Assembly (NCBI GenBank): GCA_029838195.1
Contig: JALGVJ010000013.1
Span: 33,287 to 97,286 of the forward strand
Direction of reading: 5' to 3'
Source: Promethearchaeota archaeon
GTDB taxonomy: Archaea; Asgardarchaeota; Lokiarchaeia; Sigyniarchaeales; SOKP01
DNA: 64,000 bases
A program made the position numbers and the translations under genes. Of the stretch, positions 27,996 to 37,773 are shown one piece after another. How positions within the stretch are numbered: the first letter of the stretch is position 1; each line of letters begins with the position of its first letter. The notes below the pieces were generated by a model. The model was not told where the DNA came from. It worked only from the letters and a program-made list of their open reading frames with translations, and searched no databases.

Positions 27996-28132
27996 GATAA
28001 ACCTCTTTATTATTTTTTTATATTGAATTTAAATGATCATAAAATGAAATAAAATTTAGATTTTTTGATTGGACTCTCTTGAAAAAATTAACAAAACAAG
28101 GAAAAAAAGTAAAAAGAAAAAATTTATATAAT

Positions 28133-29422
28133 TTATTGTTTTTCCGCGATAATGGCCTGTTCTAATTGTTTTCTTGCTTTCTCCTTTTGTTCTTCGCTCA
28201 ATGGGCAGTCGGTTATTTTCCAGAATCGATATTCTTGGTTTAAATAGGCGGGACATTTCTTCCTACGCTCCTTAGCACAATCCGTTATTTGCCAGCATTG
28301 AAAGGTTTTTTCATAGAACTTGTGAAACTTACGTGGTAATTTTTTATAATTGAATTCTGTTTCCCTGAGATAATCATCTAAATTATTAGAATTATAAGTA
28401 TTCCAAAATAATACGGTTTTCCCCTTGTTCTCTTCTTCAGTTATATAATCCATGAGAGCAGCCATCGTTTTTCCCGTATACGTAGTATCTAATTTAAATC
28501 CTTTTTCTTTTCCTTCTAATTCATGCACGAGATCAACAGCCTTCTGACTTTTTTCTGTTACAATCCCATATGCAGAGCCTCGATATCCTTCAATGATTTT
28601 GAAATCATTTTCGGTTACTTCCACGTGCGGAATGGAAGGATCACGTTCATGTAAATAGTTTAAAGCCTTATTTGCAACTTTAAGAAAATTAGAGGGATTA
28701 ATTACAATATCTTCTGAGACTTTAACAACATGGATCTTCGTTTTCAAGCCCAAGAGCTTACAGCCTGCGCCTATACCAGCAGCAGTTCCAATCGATCCTC
28801 CCGCGCAGAATATGACATCAGGAATGGACGCAATTCCTTGATCAATTTGTTCTTTTAACTCAAACATGGCATCGATGAATCCTACAGTGCCCAAAGAGGT
28901 ACCAAATCCGAAGAGGGGAGTTCCTCCAAACGGCATTAAAAAATATCGAGGATGAATTAATCGAAATACTAAACTTTTTAATAAAGCTCTTTCATTACTC
29001 TTAGATAAATGCAATTTTGCTCCAAAATAATCATATAATAACAAGGAACGCTGTACATGCCAAGTAACTGGTTGAGGGGCAAGAAATAGGTGACATTTTA
29101 ATCCCAATTGTTGGGTCGTTATAGCACAAGCCAAACCTTGATTTGTTCCAATTCCTCCGAGGGTAATTACCCCTTTTTTCTTTTCTTTTAAGATTTTCCC
29201 GAAAATGAATTCAAATTTTCGGAGTTTATTTCCTCCATAAACATCACTAACTTTATCATCTCGCTTGATAAAAATTTTTTCTTCCTTTAGATTTAAATGT
29301 TTTTCCAAATTAGTCAATCGTTCCACAGGAGTAGGCGCATTAGGAATGAGAGGGATAAAAGGAACTTTTCCCTTTAAATTAGGAAATTTTTTATATAAAA
29401 TAGGTTCCCTAGTAGTCTCCAT
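28133..29422 (-). CDS. PLP-dependent ACC deaminase/D-cysteine desulfhydrase family enzyme with C-terminal CW motifs
   Basis: Residues 1-345 match the PLP fold-type II group of ACC deaminase and D-cysteine desulfhydrase: KRDDKVSDVYGGNKLRKFEF holds the Schiff-base lysine, ITLGGIGTNQGLA follows, and the phosphate-binding loop is CAGGSIGTAAG. The protein is longer than usual (429 aa). The extra C-terminus has cysteine/tryptophan repeats (CWQITDC, then CPAY, then FWKITDC), resembling the short two-CW domains seen at protein ends in archaea and some bacteria. The substrate may be D-cysteine or another small amino acid. Single gene with a strong match to the family. Confidence 0.88.
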   Translation of the reverse strand: METTREPILYKKFPNLKGKVPFIPLIPNAPTPVERLTNLEKHLNLKEEKIFIKRDDKVSDVYGGNKLRKFEFIFGKILKEKKKGVITLGGIGTNQGLACAITTQQLGLKCHLFLAPQPVTWHVQRSLLLYDYFGAKLHLSKSNERALLKSLVFRLIHPRYFLMPFGGTPLFGFGTSLGTVGFIDAMFELKEQIDQGIASIPDVIFCAGGSIGTAAGIGAGCKLLGLKTKIHVVKVSEDIVINPSNFLKVANKALNYLHERDPSIPHVEVTENDFKIIEGYRGSAYGIVTEKSQKAVDLVHELEGKEKGFKLDTTYTGKTMAALMDYITEEENKGKTVLFWNTYNSNNLDDYLRETEFNYKKLPRKFHKFYEKTFQCWQITDCAKERRKKCPAYLNQEYRFWKITDCPLSEEQKEKARKQLEQAIIAEKQ

Positions 29423-29560
29423 ATAATTATTAACTTTCGTTCATAAAAAATCTTTATTGGATGATGAAAGAAGGGAGGAAAAAGAACAAGCCATCAAGAA
29501 CAAAGGGGAAAACTATGCATGCTCTTTTTCTAAAAAACAGGGTTTTTAAAAATAAAATCC

Positions 29561-30541
29561 TCATGTCATTCCAATATCTGATTCAATGAGGCGGGTTATT
29601 CCGATATCGAAGAAATTATCAAAAATACTGAGAAAATAATTAATAATATTTCTAATTCGCAATTCATTTCCATCACCGTCATTAACTTCTATTTTCTCGA
29701 ATCGTTCATGAAGGCTAGTTAAATAATCTTGAAATTGCGAAATTAATTCTAAAGAAACTTTTTCATAATTGTGGATGATTTGAATTAAGAGATCGGGAAT
29801 TCTAGAAAGGAGTGGAGCATATTTCTGAATGATAGGGGTGGGAAGATTTTGAAGATTTAAGGACGCATTAATAAAATCTCTTGTATATAATAATATTACC
29901 CTATTACCTAAAAAGTGAATCACGGGTAAATTAGAAAATCCTTTAGAATAGGGATATTCGGATAATCCTGTAATAAGAATACGTGTACCTAAAGAATATT
30001 TTCTATCAATTTCTGCTAAAAGTAAGTCATCAAAATTACCTTTTCTTCCCTCTATAATATGGGATATAATAGTGTTAAATACATTAGCAAGATCTATTAA
30101 AACTTCGTAAAAGGTAGTTTTTCTCGTGTCTAATAAAAAATTAACGAAAAACTCATTAGTTTCGGGGAGATTTTTAAAATCTAAACCGATTATTTCTTTC
30201 CGGGATTCTATTAGTAATTCATATAAAAGAGACTCATTTTCTGGATAATATTTAATGAAGATTTTATCGGTGTTTAATTTAAATGCTGATATTAACGCTT
30301 GTTTCATTAATTTCAGGGGCCATTCTTTACTATCGATTCTTAGTACCGTCTCTTCTTCTTCGTCGTCATCTCTTGTTCGAATAATAATTGATTTATTATC
30401 GATTGGATAAAGATTGACTTCAGATTTCTCTACTAAATGGGCTTGATTCGTCCATTCTTGGGGAAACGTTATTGCTTTAGAATTTCCCAATTTAATTACA
30501 CTTCTCACGTATCTCTTTTTTAAATTGTCCTTTCTCGTCAT
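29561..30541 (-). CDS. AbrB-like DNA-binding / PhoU-like regulator
   Basis: A 326-residue protein. Residues 10-60 form a SpoVT/AbrB-type swapped-hairpin DNA-binding domain (YVRSVIKLGNSKAITFPQEW). The rest is predicted helical like archaeal PhoU-domain proteins (KLMKQALISAF, YEVLIDLANVFNTIISHI, and the C-terminal IRNIINYFLSIFDNFFDIG). The AbrB-PhoU combination is typical of archaeal regulators near phosphate uptake genes, but no pst genes are in this window. It precedes an adenine methyltransferase on the same strand. Confidence 0.82.
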   Translation of the reverse strand: MTRKDNLKKRYVRSVIKLGNSKAITFPQEWTNQAHLVEKSEVNLYPIDNKSIIIRTRDDDEEEETVLRIDSKEWPLKLMKQALISAFKLNTDKIFIKYYPENESLLYELLIESRKEIIGLDFKNLPETNEFFVNFLLDTRKTTFYEVLIDLANVFNTIISHIIEGRKGNFDDLLLAEIDRKYSLGTRILITGLSEYPYSKGFSNLPVIHFLGNRVILLYTRDFINASLNLQNLPTPIIQKYAPLLSRIPDLLIQIIHNYEKVSLELISQFQDYLTSLHERFEKIEVNDGDGNELRIRNIINYFLSIFDNFFDIGITRLIESDIGMT

Positions 30542-30635
30542 TTTATTTCATAAATAAGTAATTATAATGGTTATATTGATATATAAATAAAACAATTTAT
30601 TATATGTTTTAAGTGTTATATAATTTTATTAAGAT

Positions 30636-32756
30636 TTAAGAATCATGCGAAATAAATGAATGAGTAATAAAACGATTTAAATAATGAAAATTTTTCCAAA
30701 GATATCCATTTTCTTTTAGTTTCTCAAGATTTTGAATAAACATGTCAATTTTTTTTTTAATCTCATTTTGCAATGATGGTTCTAATAGATCATCTTTGTT
30801 AAAACTAATATAATTCAAGGGAAGATTCAAGAAATAATTCGGCTGAGAAATAAATTTTTCTAAAATATGATATTCTTTGCTCTTTTTCGAGTAAATATCT
30901 TTTAAAAAAAAATAATTGACTAAACCATTGGTTAAAACATTCAAAATTTTCAAGCAGTCTTCAAGCTTTTTTTCTCTTGTAGAATTTAACCAGTATACAT
31001 GTTTATTGCCGTGTTTAATATCATGGTTGAGTTGAGAGAGGAACTGTAATATTTTACCTAACTGGCTTAAAATGGGATGATATTCATCCGGAACAATTAA
31101 TCTTTTAAGAAAACTGCCATTAAAGCGCAAAAAATTGCCTGCCATGTGAAGGGTTCCAAAAAGAGTCTTGAACACGTGATCCATTAAATTAGAATTCATG
31201 ATTGTTTCTAACCAATAATATTGTTCCACCGTGAACGAAGGAATGATTAAAAAATAGAGTCCCGTGATATTGGTATACATTCCATCAAGATCAAATGCAC
31301 ATGTTAATTCTCGTGCGATTTCTCTAAAAATCAATTTTTTCGTGCATAATTTTTTATGGATATTCGAACATGCGGAATCATGATAAAATGCTGAAACTTT
31401 TAAATTCTTTCTCGCAATTTTTATGGGCTTATATAAATCTATATGATATTTATTTACATTTCCCGTCCCTAACACGAATAAAAAATCCCGATTACCATTT
31501 TTCCTCTTATCATTAGGTATTCCCACGGAAGATGAGCTCACGGTCTCATCGATCTCATTTAAATATTGAGCCCAATTGAGGAAACCATATGGGCGATATA
31601 TAATTTTAAGATCTTCAAAAGTTGATTCCAAGGTTTTAAAGCGGGAATAGAGAAAATGCACGAGTGAGATATTTCCATGAATGGGGATCACGTGAGAAGG
31701 AAATTTTTTAATGGTGACTTGTGGAAATTTTTGAACGATTTTTGGGCGCTTTTCTTTTATCTCCTGCTCATAATGATATTCTTGAACTATAATTTCATGG
31801 AGATCCCCTCCTTTTCTTTTATTCAATAATATAATGATGGGATAAATTGATTTTCCACGGAAAAGAGGAATGGTAGAGATATTGAATATACGTTCGATCT
31901 TAGATTCCTTTAAAATCAACTCTCTTATTTTAATCCCATAATCCGCCGCCAAGAATTTATTAGGCATGACATAACAAAGTAGCCCCGTTTTATCCTTCAT
32001 GTACTTTAAAGATCGTTCAATAAAAAGGATGGACAGATCATATAATTTATATGCAGAGTAGAATTTCTCACGCAATTGTTTTTTATATTTACCATTTTTA
32101 AGCTTTTTATTTTCCACGTATGGGGGATTTCCAATAATAAGATCAAATTGATTAGTAATAATTTCATCAAGGAGAAAATCTCCGATTGATATATTGTGTT
32201 TTATTCCAATTTGGTCAAGAAAATCCTCCCGCTTATCTAAATCTAACTCATTAAAAAAAAGTTTTTTGACCGGGATGGAATTTTGGTGTTTTTGATATAA
32301 CCATTGAATTAAATTTAATTCCGAGACAAACCGAGCAAATGGGTCCATTTCAATTCCAAATATATTATTTTCAATAATGTTTTTTTTTAATTCGAACGCC
32401 TCTCCCGTGAAATCCAGCATTTCCTGAATTTTAAATAAAACGTCCGCAACATGCAATAAAAATCTGCCAGAACCACAAGCAGGATCTAAAATTTTAACAT
32501 GTTTGATCTCTTTCATGAGATCTCTCTTTAAAGAGGGAACTTCATCTAAGATCTGTTTTAGCTCTTTAAGAGTAATTTCTCTGTCAAAAATGCATTTTGA
32601 GTGGATCTTATCAAAGATAAAGGGTTTTAATAATGCTTGGGAAACCATGAACTTTATTATAGAAGGAGGAGTAAATACCATTCCTGATTGAGAATTTAAG
32701 TTGTCATGGCTCACTTGTTCTTCAAATTTAGTAATTAGCGATTGAAGCCCATTCAT
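30636..32756 (-). CDS. Solitary adenine-N6 DNA methyltransferase (Eco57I/TaqI type)
   Basis: A 706-residue gamma-type N6-adenine methyltransferase. Motif X is GMVFTPPSIIKFMV (about 25-38), motif I is LDPACGSGRFLLH (about 110), and the catalytic motif IV is IIGNPPYVENKKL (about 208). About 450 C-terminal residues contain a TaqI-like target recognition domain and helical end. Nothing precedes motif X, so the nuclease domain of type IIG enzymes is absent and no endonuclease gene is adjacent. It could be an orphan regulator of DNA methylation or half of a split system with the similar enzyme at 34510-36471. AT-rich like its neighbours. Confidence 0.9.
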   Translation of the reverse strand: MNGLQSLITKFEEQVSHDNLNSQSGMVFTPPSIIKFMVSQALLKPFIFDKIHSKCIFDREITLKELKQILDEVPSLKRDLMKEIKHVKILDPACGSGRFLLHVADVLFKIQEMLDFTGEAFELKKNIIENNIFGIEMDPFARFVSELNLIQWLYQKHQNSIPVKKLFFNELDLDKREDFLDQIGIKHNISIGDFLLDEIITNQFDLIIGNPPYVENKKLKNGKYKKQLREKFYSAYKLYDLSILFIERSLKYMKDKTGLLCYVMPNKFLAADYGIKIRELILKESKIERIFNISTIPLFRGKSIYPIIILLNKRKGGDLHEIIVQEYHYEQEIKEKRPKIVQKFPQVTIKKFPSHVIPIHGNISLVHFLYSRFKTLESTFEDLKIIYRPYGFLNWAQYLNEIDETVSSSSVGIPNDKRKNGNRDFLFVLGTGNVNKYHIDLYKPIKIARKNLKVSAFYHDSACSNIHKKLCTKKLIFREIARELTCAFDLDGMYTNITGLYFLIIPSFTVEQYYWLETIMNSNLMDHVFKTLFGTLHMAGNFLRFNGSFLKRLIVPDEYHPILSQLGKILQFLSQLNHDIKHGNKHVYWLNSTREKKLEDCLKILNVLTNGLVNYFFLKDIYSKKSKEYHILEKFISQPNYFLNLPLNYISFNKDDLLEPSLQNEIKKKIDMFIQNLEKLKENGYLWKNFHYLNRFITHSFISHDS

Positions 32757-32929
32757 TTTAAATTGAAATTCCTTTCAAAAGATTTATTAATGGAAAAAAC
32801 ATGCTCGCGTGCTTTATTTTTTAATAGTATTTATACTCTAATAAAACTGAGTTTTTTAATTGCGTTGATAATTAATATAAAGGTTCTTAAATATTACAAA
32901 TATAGTAGAAAAAATAGGGAAAGACGGAA

Positions 32930-33835
32930 ATGGAAAAATCATTTTTGGAAAAATTATTAAAGAATCCGGATAAGATCTCTAACTTAAAATTTGATGAGAT
33001 TTCCCCCATCATCTCAGAAGCAAAAACCATCATCCAGGAGGAAACTCTAATAATGGACCTCCAGATGAAAAATGAAGACGATATTGCTCTCGTAATCGGA
33101 GATATTCATGGAAATTTAGAATCTTTAAAAAATTTCTTGAACATGATTAAAAAAGACCAACCTGCGCACGTGATTTTTTTAGGAGATATCGTGGATAGGG
33201 GAGCTAAACAATTAGAATGCCTAATAACTGTTCTCTGCTTGAAAATTCTGGAGCCTAAACGATACGTATTTTTAAGAGGCAACCATGAAACCATTGAAAT
33301 GAACAGATACTATGGATTTTACGATGATTTTCATTATAGATTTGGAAATAAAGGTCGTTATTCTGAAATCGCTTCCTTATATGAAGTTCTTCCTATCTGT
33401 ACTATTGTAAATGAAAAAATTGCTTGCCTTCACGGAGGAATTCCTGAATATATTGATGTATTTAATGAATTAAAAGATAAAAGAGCCGTGGATCTTTTTG
33501 ATCATGAGGATTCGTCCTTAGAAGAAGCAATATATCAAATTTTATGGAATGACCCAAAAGAGGGCTTAAAGGGCTACATGGGCTCGTATAGAGGACCAGG
33601 CATAAAATTTTTTGGAGAAGATGTATTTGAAGAGTTTTTGGAAAAAAATAACTTGAATTACGTGATACGTGCACATGAATGCTTTGAAGGAGTAGGATAT
33701 AGATGGTTTTTTAATGGACGCCTTCTTTCTCTTTTTTCCTCAGAAAATTATCGAGGAGATTTTTTTCCAAATCCCGCGGGTTATGCATTAATCCAAAATA
33801 CTCAAATTTCTCCAGAAGAATTCGTGAGTTCATGA
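32930..33835 (+). CDS. PPP-family serine/threonine protein phosphatase
   Basis: A 301-residue metallophosphatase of the PP1/PP2A superfamily. All signatures are present: GDIHG (57-61), GDIVDRG (85-91), LRGNHE (115-120), CLHGGIP near residue 164 and the VIRAHE motif near residue 243. LRGNHE is the classic PP1/PP2A signature, and the RAHE region is close to the eukaryotic RGHE. It likely removes phosphate from Ser/Thr residues of proteins using two metal ions. Start ATG. It lies between two DNA methyltransferase genes and overlaps the convergent GGCT gene by 6 bases. Confidence 0.92.
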   Translation: MEKSFLEKLLKNPDKISNLKFDEISPIISEAKTIIQEETLIMDLQMKNEDDIALVIGDIHGNLESLKNFLNMIKKDQPAHVIFLGDIVDRGAKQLECLITVLCLKILEPKRYVFLRGNHETIEMNRYYGFYDDFHYRFGNKGRYSEIASLYEVLPICTIVNEKIACLHGGIPEYIDVFNELKDKRAVDLFDHEDSSLEEAIYQILWNDPKEGLKGYMGSYRGPGIKFFGEDVFEEFLEKNNLNYVIRAHECFEGVGYRWFFNGRLLSLFSSENYRGDFFPNPAGYALIQNTQISPEEFVSS

Positions 33836-34276
33836 AATTAGTTCTGGAAATTCTTTTATTAATTCCGGATTTTTTTTCAATTCTTCTTTCCATTGATCAT
33901 GCGGATCAATTAATGGGTCTAACCCCCATGTTTTAATAGTCTTTTCTGTTGGAACATAAATATATGCTGAAGCTTTTTTCCCATTCTTTAAAATTACGGT
34001 GATGAGAACACGTTTATAAAGTCCAGCGTCAACCCCCTCATAATAATCTAATTGTTTTAATTCTTCCTTGGATATACTAAATTTTAATGCCCAAAAAGAC
34101 GCCCCTTTTTTTTCTAACACAAAAGGATACCAATTTCCTTCAGGTAAGATTCTCACATGATCTTTTACCAAACAAGGTTCTACATTCTTCTTATTTTTCC
34201 ACAGTCCTTTCGTGAGAAACGTTCCATACCCGACCACTGAAACTAAATCATCGTTATCATTATCTACCGAATTCAT
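33830..34276 (-). CDS. Gamma-glutamylcyclotransferase-like (AIG2/GGCT) protein
   Basis: A 148-residue protein with the GGCT-like fold. The nucleotide/anion loop near the N-terminus is VVGYGTFLTKG (YGT/S-F/N-L signature) and the catalytic glutamate is in LDYYEGVD. The strands YKRVLITVILKNGKKASAYIYV follow, as in AIG2-type proteins. These enzymes release 5-oxoproline from gamma-glutamyl groups; the substrate here is unknown. Its 3' end overlaps that of the PPP phosphatase by 6 bases (convergent). Confidence 0.85.
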   Translation of the reverse strand: MNSVDNDNDDLVSVVGYGTFLTKGLWKNKKNVEPCLVKDHVRILPEGNWYPFVLEKKGASFWALKFSISKEELKQLDYYEGVDAGLYKRVLITVILKNGKKASAYIYVPTEKTIKTWGLDPLIDPHDQWKEELKKNPELIKEFPELIS

Positions 34277-34509
34277 TTTTACTCTTTTAGTGTAATTATC
34301 TTCTTTGTTTTTAAATTTTAATGGGAACTATTATTGATTGTACCTGTTTTCCCATTTAAAATAATTTAAGAATACAATTCAGAATAAAATAATTTATCAT
34401 TAATCTATTTATAATTATTCTTCATGATCGTATCTAATAACTTCTCCACTAAATTAGCTTCTTGAATTAACCGAATTTTTATTTAACATAATATACTATA
34501 TTTTATCCA

Positions 34510-36471
34510 ATGAATGGGAAAGAACCCTCTTCTTTTCTACAAAAAGCAATTAGTCAAATTTTTACTCCCCCTCAAGTTGCCGATTTCATGGTAAAGAATA
34601 GTTTAAAGTATTTATCCCGCGTTAAAGATGCCCCGACCTTTAGTACGTTAGATCCTTGTGCTGGAAAAGGCGTTTTTCTGAAATCATTGTTAAATCATGG
34701 TATAACCAATATTGTTGCTTATGAAATCGATTCTGCTTTGAAACCTCATTTAATAAAGCATTTTCCGCAAGTTGACCTTAGATTTGAAAACGTTTTTAGT
34801 TCAGATTTAAAAGAAAAACATGATTTGATAATTGGAAATCCTCCTTATTTAGGGCAAAACTATAATGCATCCTTATTTCGTGATTATATTAGTCAATTTC
34901 CTTTTTGTAAAAAATTTTTCGCGGGAAATATGGATTTTCATTACTTTTTCATCCACCTCGGAATTGAAAAGCTCAAGCCTGGAGGTATTTTGTCGTTCAT
35001 CACGACTAATTATTGGATATACAAATCCAGAGGCACTGGAATTAAACTTTTAAAGCCGCACGTGTTAGAAGAATGTTTTTTATTGGAATATGTTGATTTG
35101 TCCCCCCTAAAAATATTTAAAAATGCAAAGGGTCACCATGATTGTATCTTTTTTTTACAAAAAAAGACACCAAAACAAAAACAACGGCATTCAAATAAAA
35201 AAATTAAAATCATTCAAATTAGGCCAAAATTAGATCCCGCTCTTACTGATGAAGAATATAATGATCAAGTTTTTTATGGATTGAATTCTGGAGAAGAATT
35301 GCAAAACATCTTAAAATATGAGTCCGCACTCACCAACAAGGATTTAAAAAGCGATGGCGTGTGGAATTTAACGTATCCTTTAGAAGTAAAACGAGTAATT
35401 GAACAAATTGAAAAAAAGTGTTATAAAAACGGTAAACCCTTTTTATTAAAAGATCTCTTTATCATCCGTAATGGCTTGATTTTCATTAAAGATGAGATTT
35501 TTATCTTAGAATTAAATAAAAACTTAAAAATTCAAAAAGATGAGATCTTCATAAAAATTAACGATGATTTCGTGAAAATTAATGAACGTGAAAAAGAAAG
35601 ATTAAAACCCCTCTATAAAAGTAAATGTATTCGACCCCTTGGTCATATTCTCGATAAAGAAGGACTACAATTTGCTATTTTTCTTAATAAGCTTGAATAT
35701 ACTAGAAAAGACCCAAACAAGAGAAATGAATATTTTAAAAAAACGTACCCGAACTTAACGAGATATTTGGAACAGTTTAAACCCGAGTTAGAATCCATCT
35801 TACGCAACGCAAAAGAAAATCCTAAAAATATTTACTTTCCTAGAAGAGGTGCTCACGTGAAAAATTTGAATCCAAGCGATAATCGCACGCTTAGCGACTT
35901 AGAACCCTTTTATGAACACGGAAAAAAAATCTTTATCAAATACATCACGGATACGAATATTTTTGGCTATTCTTCTAAATGTTATTATGCCACCTCTGAT
36001 ACTTATTTTCTTTGGCCTAAAATTCCGGAATCCAAGATAAATTACCCTTTCACGTTAGCTTATCTAAATTCTAAACTAATACATTTCATGTTTAAAGCAA
36101 AAAATATCGTGATTAAACGCTCTAAAACCAAATTAGAAGATGAGCTACCTATTTTAAATCTCGATAATTTCAAGTCAGAAAACCAAAAACAAATTCTGTC
36201 CACAATCGAATTGCTCGCTTCACGATTAATGGATGACAATGATTCAAGGGGACTTCCCTCCTCTATGCCTTCACGAGAACTAATAAAATGGCTTGCGAAT
36301 TTTCTTAACGACAGCAAGAATGAAGTCATTCTCACTCATGATGAGATCGAACTTTTTATAATGCGCAAAAACGAGAATAAACTTAGAAAAATTATTGATC
36401 GCCTTATTTTTGCATTCTTTGAAATAGAGGAGAAAAACATTGATTATTTACTCTCTAAATATTATAACTAA
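34510..36471 (+). CDS. Second solitary adenine-N6 DNA methyltransferase (TaqI/Eco57I type)
   Basis: A 653-residue N6-adenine methyltransferase related in layout to the one at 30636-32756 but with clearly different sequence. Motif X is QIFTPPQVADFMV (about 16-28), motif I is LDPCAGKGVFLKSL (about 47), and catalytic motif IV is IIGNPPYLGQNY (about 108). The C-terminal half (280-650) includes a long target recognition region and YFPRRGAHVKNL. No nuclease motif was seen. It is divergent from the GGCT gene and upstream of the MetE-like gene. Confidence 0.9.
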   Translation: MNGKEPSSFLQKAISQIFTPPQVADFMVKNSLKYLSRVKDAPTFSTLDPCAGKGVFLKSLLNHGITNIVAYEIDSALKPHLIKHFPQVDLRFENVFSSDLKEKHDLIIGNPPYLGQNYNASLFRDYISQFPFCKKFFAGNMDFHYFFIHLGIEKLKPGGILSFITTNYWIYKSRGTGIKLLKPHVLEECFLLEYVDLSPLKIFKNAKGHHDCIFFLQKKTPKQKQRHSNKKIKIIQIRPKLDPALTDEEYNDQVFYGLNSGEELQNILKYESALTNKDLKSDGVWNLTYPLEVKRVIEQIEKKCYKNGKPFLLKDLFIIRNGLIFIKDEIFILELNKNLKIQKDEIFIKINDDFVKINEREKERLKPLYKSKCIRPLGHILDKEGLQFAIFLNKLEYTRKDPNKRNEYFKKTYPNLTRYLEQFKPELESILRNAKENPKNIYFPRRGAHVKNLNPSDNRTLSDLEPFYEHGKKIFIKYITDTNIFGYSSKCYYATSDTYFLWPKIPESKINYPFTLAYLNSKLIHFMFKAKNIVIKRSKTKLEDELPILNLDNFKSENQKQILSTIELLASRLMDDNDSRGLPSSMPSRELIKWLANFLNDSKNEVILTHDEIELFIMRKNENKLRKIIDRLIFAFFEIEEKNIDYLLSKYYN

Positions 36472-36529
36472 TCATGCCCTTTTCCCCTTAATTTTTTTTA
36501 GAAGCAATAATTTTAAAAATAAATTCTTA

Positions 36530-36545
36530 GAGGTGTATCATCTTA
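36530..36545 (+). promoter_or_regulatory. Shine-Dalgarno with non-canonical TTA start
   Basis: GAGGTG matches the anti-Shine-Dalgarno of archaeal 16S rRNA. If the full GGAGGTGAT register is used, exactly five bases separate it from TTA at 36543, which is in frame with the MetE-like protein and followed by TCA. No ATG, GTG or TTG lies at a suitable distance before the conserved residues. Confidence 0.5.
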
Positions 36546-37601
36546 TCATTTCCAGAATTTGATGACGTGGGTAGCTTCCCTCTCCCTACGTATATTGATA
36601 AAGAGACCTTCAATCAATTTTATTGGGTTGCTTATGAAGCTATGTTAAATAAATCGGATATTTTTAATCATCGAGGAATTTATAACTATTACATCCATCC
36701 TTTATTACAATCTTTTCAATTAAAATATAATGCCGGCGTAGAAATTATCAATTATCCACAGCACGTTAACATGTATACCCAATTCTTAAAACCCATTAAA
36801 GAATATGAAATAGAACCGAATCTGATAGACCCGCAAAAAGCACTAATAACAGAAATGCTTGTATTAAAACATTTCGCCAAAGAATTACATGAGAGGACCC
36901 AAAATGTTCTACGGGTAAAAGTTTGCATTACCGGCCCAATTGAACTATACATAAAAACGAGTGGATTTACCATTTATTCTGACTTAGCACTAAATTTCTC
37001 AAAATCGATTAATTCCTTCCTCAAAAACGGAATTCTAAATAATAAATATATGAAAACGGAAATTGTTTCTATTGACGAGCCCTCTCTAGGATATATCGAA
37101 CTTTTTGGCATATCGGACGATGATTTAATCCAAATTTATGATAAATCCGTTGAACAACTCCCAACTATTAATCAAATTCACCTTCACTCTTTAAATCGAG
37201 CAGATTTAGCTTTAAACTCGAAAAATATCGACGTGCTTACTTGTGAATATGCATCGGATAATAATAATGAGATCCCTAAAAAGGACTTGGATGTTCACGA
37301 TAAATACATCCGTGTAGGCATTACTAGAACTAACATTGATTCCATCATGGCAGAAGCCCTGGATGCCGGCATTCCTCATGAACAACTTAAGACATTTGAG
37401 GGCGCCATGAGTTTAATTGATCCCAAAGACTCTATTAGAAAAAATCTCTTGCACGCCCTCAAGCATTACGGAGATCGCCTAAAATATGTAGGTCCTGATT
37501 GTGGTCTTTCAGGTTGGCCTTATCCTCAAGTAGCTCACGAGTTATTGCACCGGACATATGAAGTAATTCAAGAAGTAAAAAAGGACACTAAAAATAATTA
37601 A
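36543..37601 (+). CDS. MetE-like methyltransferase (archaeal core methionine synthase type)
   Basis: Cobalamin-independent methionine synthase/UROD-like barrel of about 352 residues. It lacks the N-terminal half of bacterial MetE, as in archaeal core enzymes that take methyl groups from corrinoid proteins. Visible landmarks: DDVGSFPLP, VCITGPIELYI, SIDEPSLGY, IHLHSL and the zinc-cysteine region YVGPDCGLSGWP near the C-terminus. The first normal start codon (GTG 36567) cuts into DDVGSFPLP, so the real start must be upstream. The TTA at 36543 lies at the right distance from GAGGTG and would give an SFPEFDDVGSFPLP N-terminus. Confidence 0.85.
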   Translation, partial: LSFPEFDDVGSFPLPTYIDKETFNQFYWVAYEAMLNKSDIFNHRGIYNYYIHPLLQSFQLKYNAGVEIINYPQHVNMYTQFLKPIKEYEIEPNLIDPQKALITEMLVLKHFAKELHERTQNVLRVKVCITGPIELYIKTSGFTIYSDLALNFSKSINSFLKNGILNNKYMKTEIVSIDEPSLGYIELFGISDDDLIQIYDKSVEQLPTINQIHLHSLNRADLALNSKNIDVLTCEYASDNNNEIPKKDLDVHDKYIRVGITRTNIDSIMAEALDAGIPHEQLKTFEGAMSLIDPKDSIRKNLLHALKHYGDRLKYVGPDCGLSGWPYPQVAHELLHRTYEVIQEVKKDTKNN

Positions 37602-37773
37602 GTTTCAACTCATCCTCTCTTCTATTATAGAGAAAAGGAAAAAATAGTTCCTTTTTAATATAAATTAATAGAAATCTTTTTATAATTGAAAAACCATAAT
37701 TAACATGGGTTTGTCAAGAATAAATTTACAATCTCTAATTTAAATCACTTGAAAAATAAAAATAAAACTCGTG

